A DNA stretch of 64,000 bases from CAZUMH01 sp964621645 (lineage in GTDB: Bacteria > Zhuqueibacterota > QNDG01 > JAGLOF01), in assembly GCA_964621645.1 (NCBI GenBank), contig CAZUMH010000002.1, forward strand, positions 26,606 through 90,605. Direction: 5' to 3'. The position numbers and the translations under genes are program-made. Shown here in pieces: positions 63,630 to 64,000 of this stretch. The notes beneath the pieces are model-generated. The model had not been told where the DNA came from. It ran no database searches and saw only the letters and a program-made list of their open reading frames with translations. Every line of letters begins with the position of its first letter. Position 1 is the stretch's first letter.

Positions 63630-64000
63630 ACATCCCTGAATACAATATAATGTGCTGCCGTCCTGTCTGATAGAAGGTTGGGGCAGTCTGTGGTGAATCG
63701 CACTGTGAACGCAATAATTATCTTGCATTTTCTTGATAATTTATTTACTATACTTTGTTTAACAGAATCACCTCTTTTATTCTCATCGTTCACCTGCTTT
63801 TACTGTCTGTTTGGGGAGAGGCTGACGGTATTATTGCTGCTTCTCCCATTCTATCTGGAAGGATGCGGCATAATTCAAGAAATGACGGTATGCATCACTC
63901 ACACTTTATACGCGCATGATAAAATCAGCAGCCGCCCGCTGGAACTCCCGGGAGTGTTTATGGGAAATCCCCTATCAGGAGGTGATGGCTCTGGGTCTGG
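63630..64000. other. Right-edge region without a confirmed gene
   Basis: Mostly AT-rich non-coding sequence. A TATACT box (63749-63754) preceded at 20 bases by TTGCAT might be a promoter. A 63-codon frame on the minus strand (63602-63793) overlaps the tRNA terminator and does not look coding. Confidence 0.4.
63916..64000 (+). CDS. Possible start of a gene running off the right edge
   Basis: From ATG 63916 the frame stays open to the end of the window (28 codons, MIKSAAARWNSRECLWEIPY and on). No good ribosome binding site precedes it; AGGAGG occurs later, next to an in-frame ATG at 63985. Too short to assign. Confidence 0.3.
   Translation, partial: MIKSAAARWNSRECLWEIPYQEVMALGL

Noticed and set aside
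63602..63793. 63-codon minus-strand frame after tRNA-Pro
   Set aside because: Overlaps the tRNA terminator and has no ribosome binding site or coding character.
1..64000. CRISPR arrays, insertion sequences, prophage or rRNA genes
   Set aside because: None seen on reading both strands; repeats are limited to the short elements listed.

Overview
The window reads as chromosome of a Gram-negative (diderm) bacterium of moderate GC content, probably from a little-cultured lineage of the FCB type. The reasons are a complete division and cell-wall (dcw) cluster whose MurE carries the DNPR motif typical of meso-diaminopimelate enzymes, a LapA/LapB pair that implies lipopolysaccharide control, RND efflux pumps, lipoprotein and secretion signals, and secreted M14 carboxypeptidases with Asp-rich repeats. 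The phylum is an inference. I see no phage, insertion sequence, CRISPR array or rRNA; one tRNA-Pro(GGG) lies near the right edge.

Layout. 1-9858: a chemosensory/phosphorelay operon (truncated MCP, free Hpt protein, CheA-type hybrid kinase, CheB, 1302-aa multi-receiver hybrid kinase, receiver with a kinase-like tail). 10449-18215: RND adaptor plus two different RND permeases. 18331-18732: lone receiver on the minus strand. 19248-25488: ClpB, a TM1410-type lipoprotein that apparently starts at ATA, a GC-rich membrane protein, a small Cdd1-like helix-hairpin-helix protein and an MgtC/DUF4010 membrane protein. 25519-30826 (minus): radical SAM PflX-like protein, then an operon miaB-lapA-lapB-SPOR protein-unknown protein.

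30963-36610 (minus) is the most unusual part. Overlapping genes encode a KamA-type lysine 2,3-aminomutase (split by a frameshift), two different D-Ala-D-Ala-ligase-like ATP-grasp enzymes, a GNAT/histone-deacetylase-type amidohydrolase fusion and a second GNAT. Together they look like a dedicated route that makes a beta-amino acid, ligates it, and adds and removes acetyl groups. I know of no described pathway with this gene set.

36910-54376: mraZ-rsmH-ftsL-ftsI-murE-murF-mraY-murD-ftsW-murG-(receiver)-murC-murB-ftsQ-ftsA-ftsZ, nearly all genes touching or overlapping. ddl is absent, a receiver protein sits between murG and murC, murD appears to start at CTG, and a 10-bp periodic repeat (candidate MraZ operator) lies before mraZ. 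A strong terminator follows ftsZ.

54468-57948 (minus): two tandem M14 carboxypeptidase paralogues, one with intact zinc and catalytic residues and one that has lost them. 58314-62011: thiC, def and a PtsI-type phosphotransferase. 62110-63315 (minus): ornithine aminotransferase. 63504-63578: tRNA-Pro with promoter and terminator. The last 400 bases hold only a possible gene start running off the edge. All assignments come from reading motifs and context; no database search was run.
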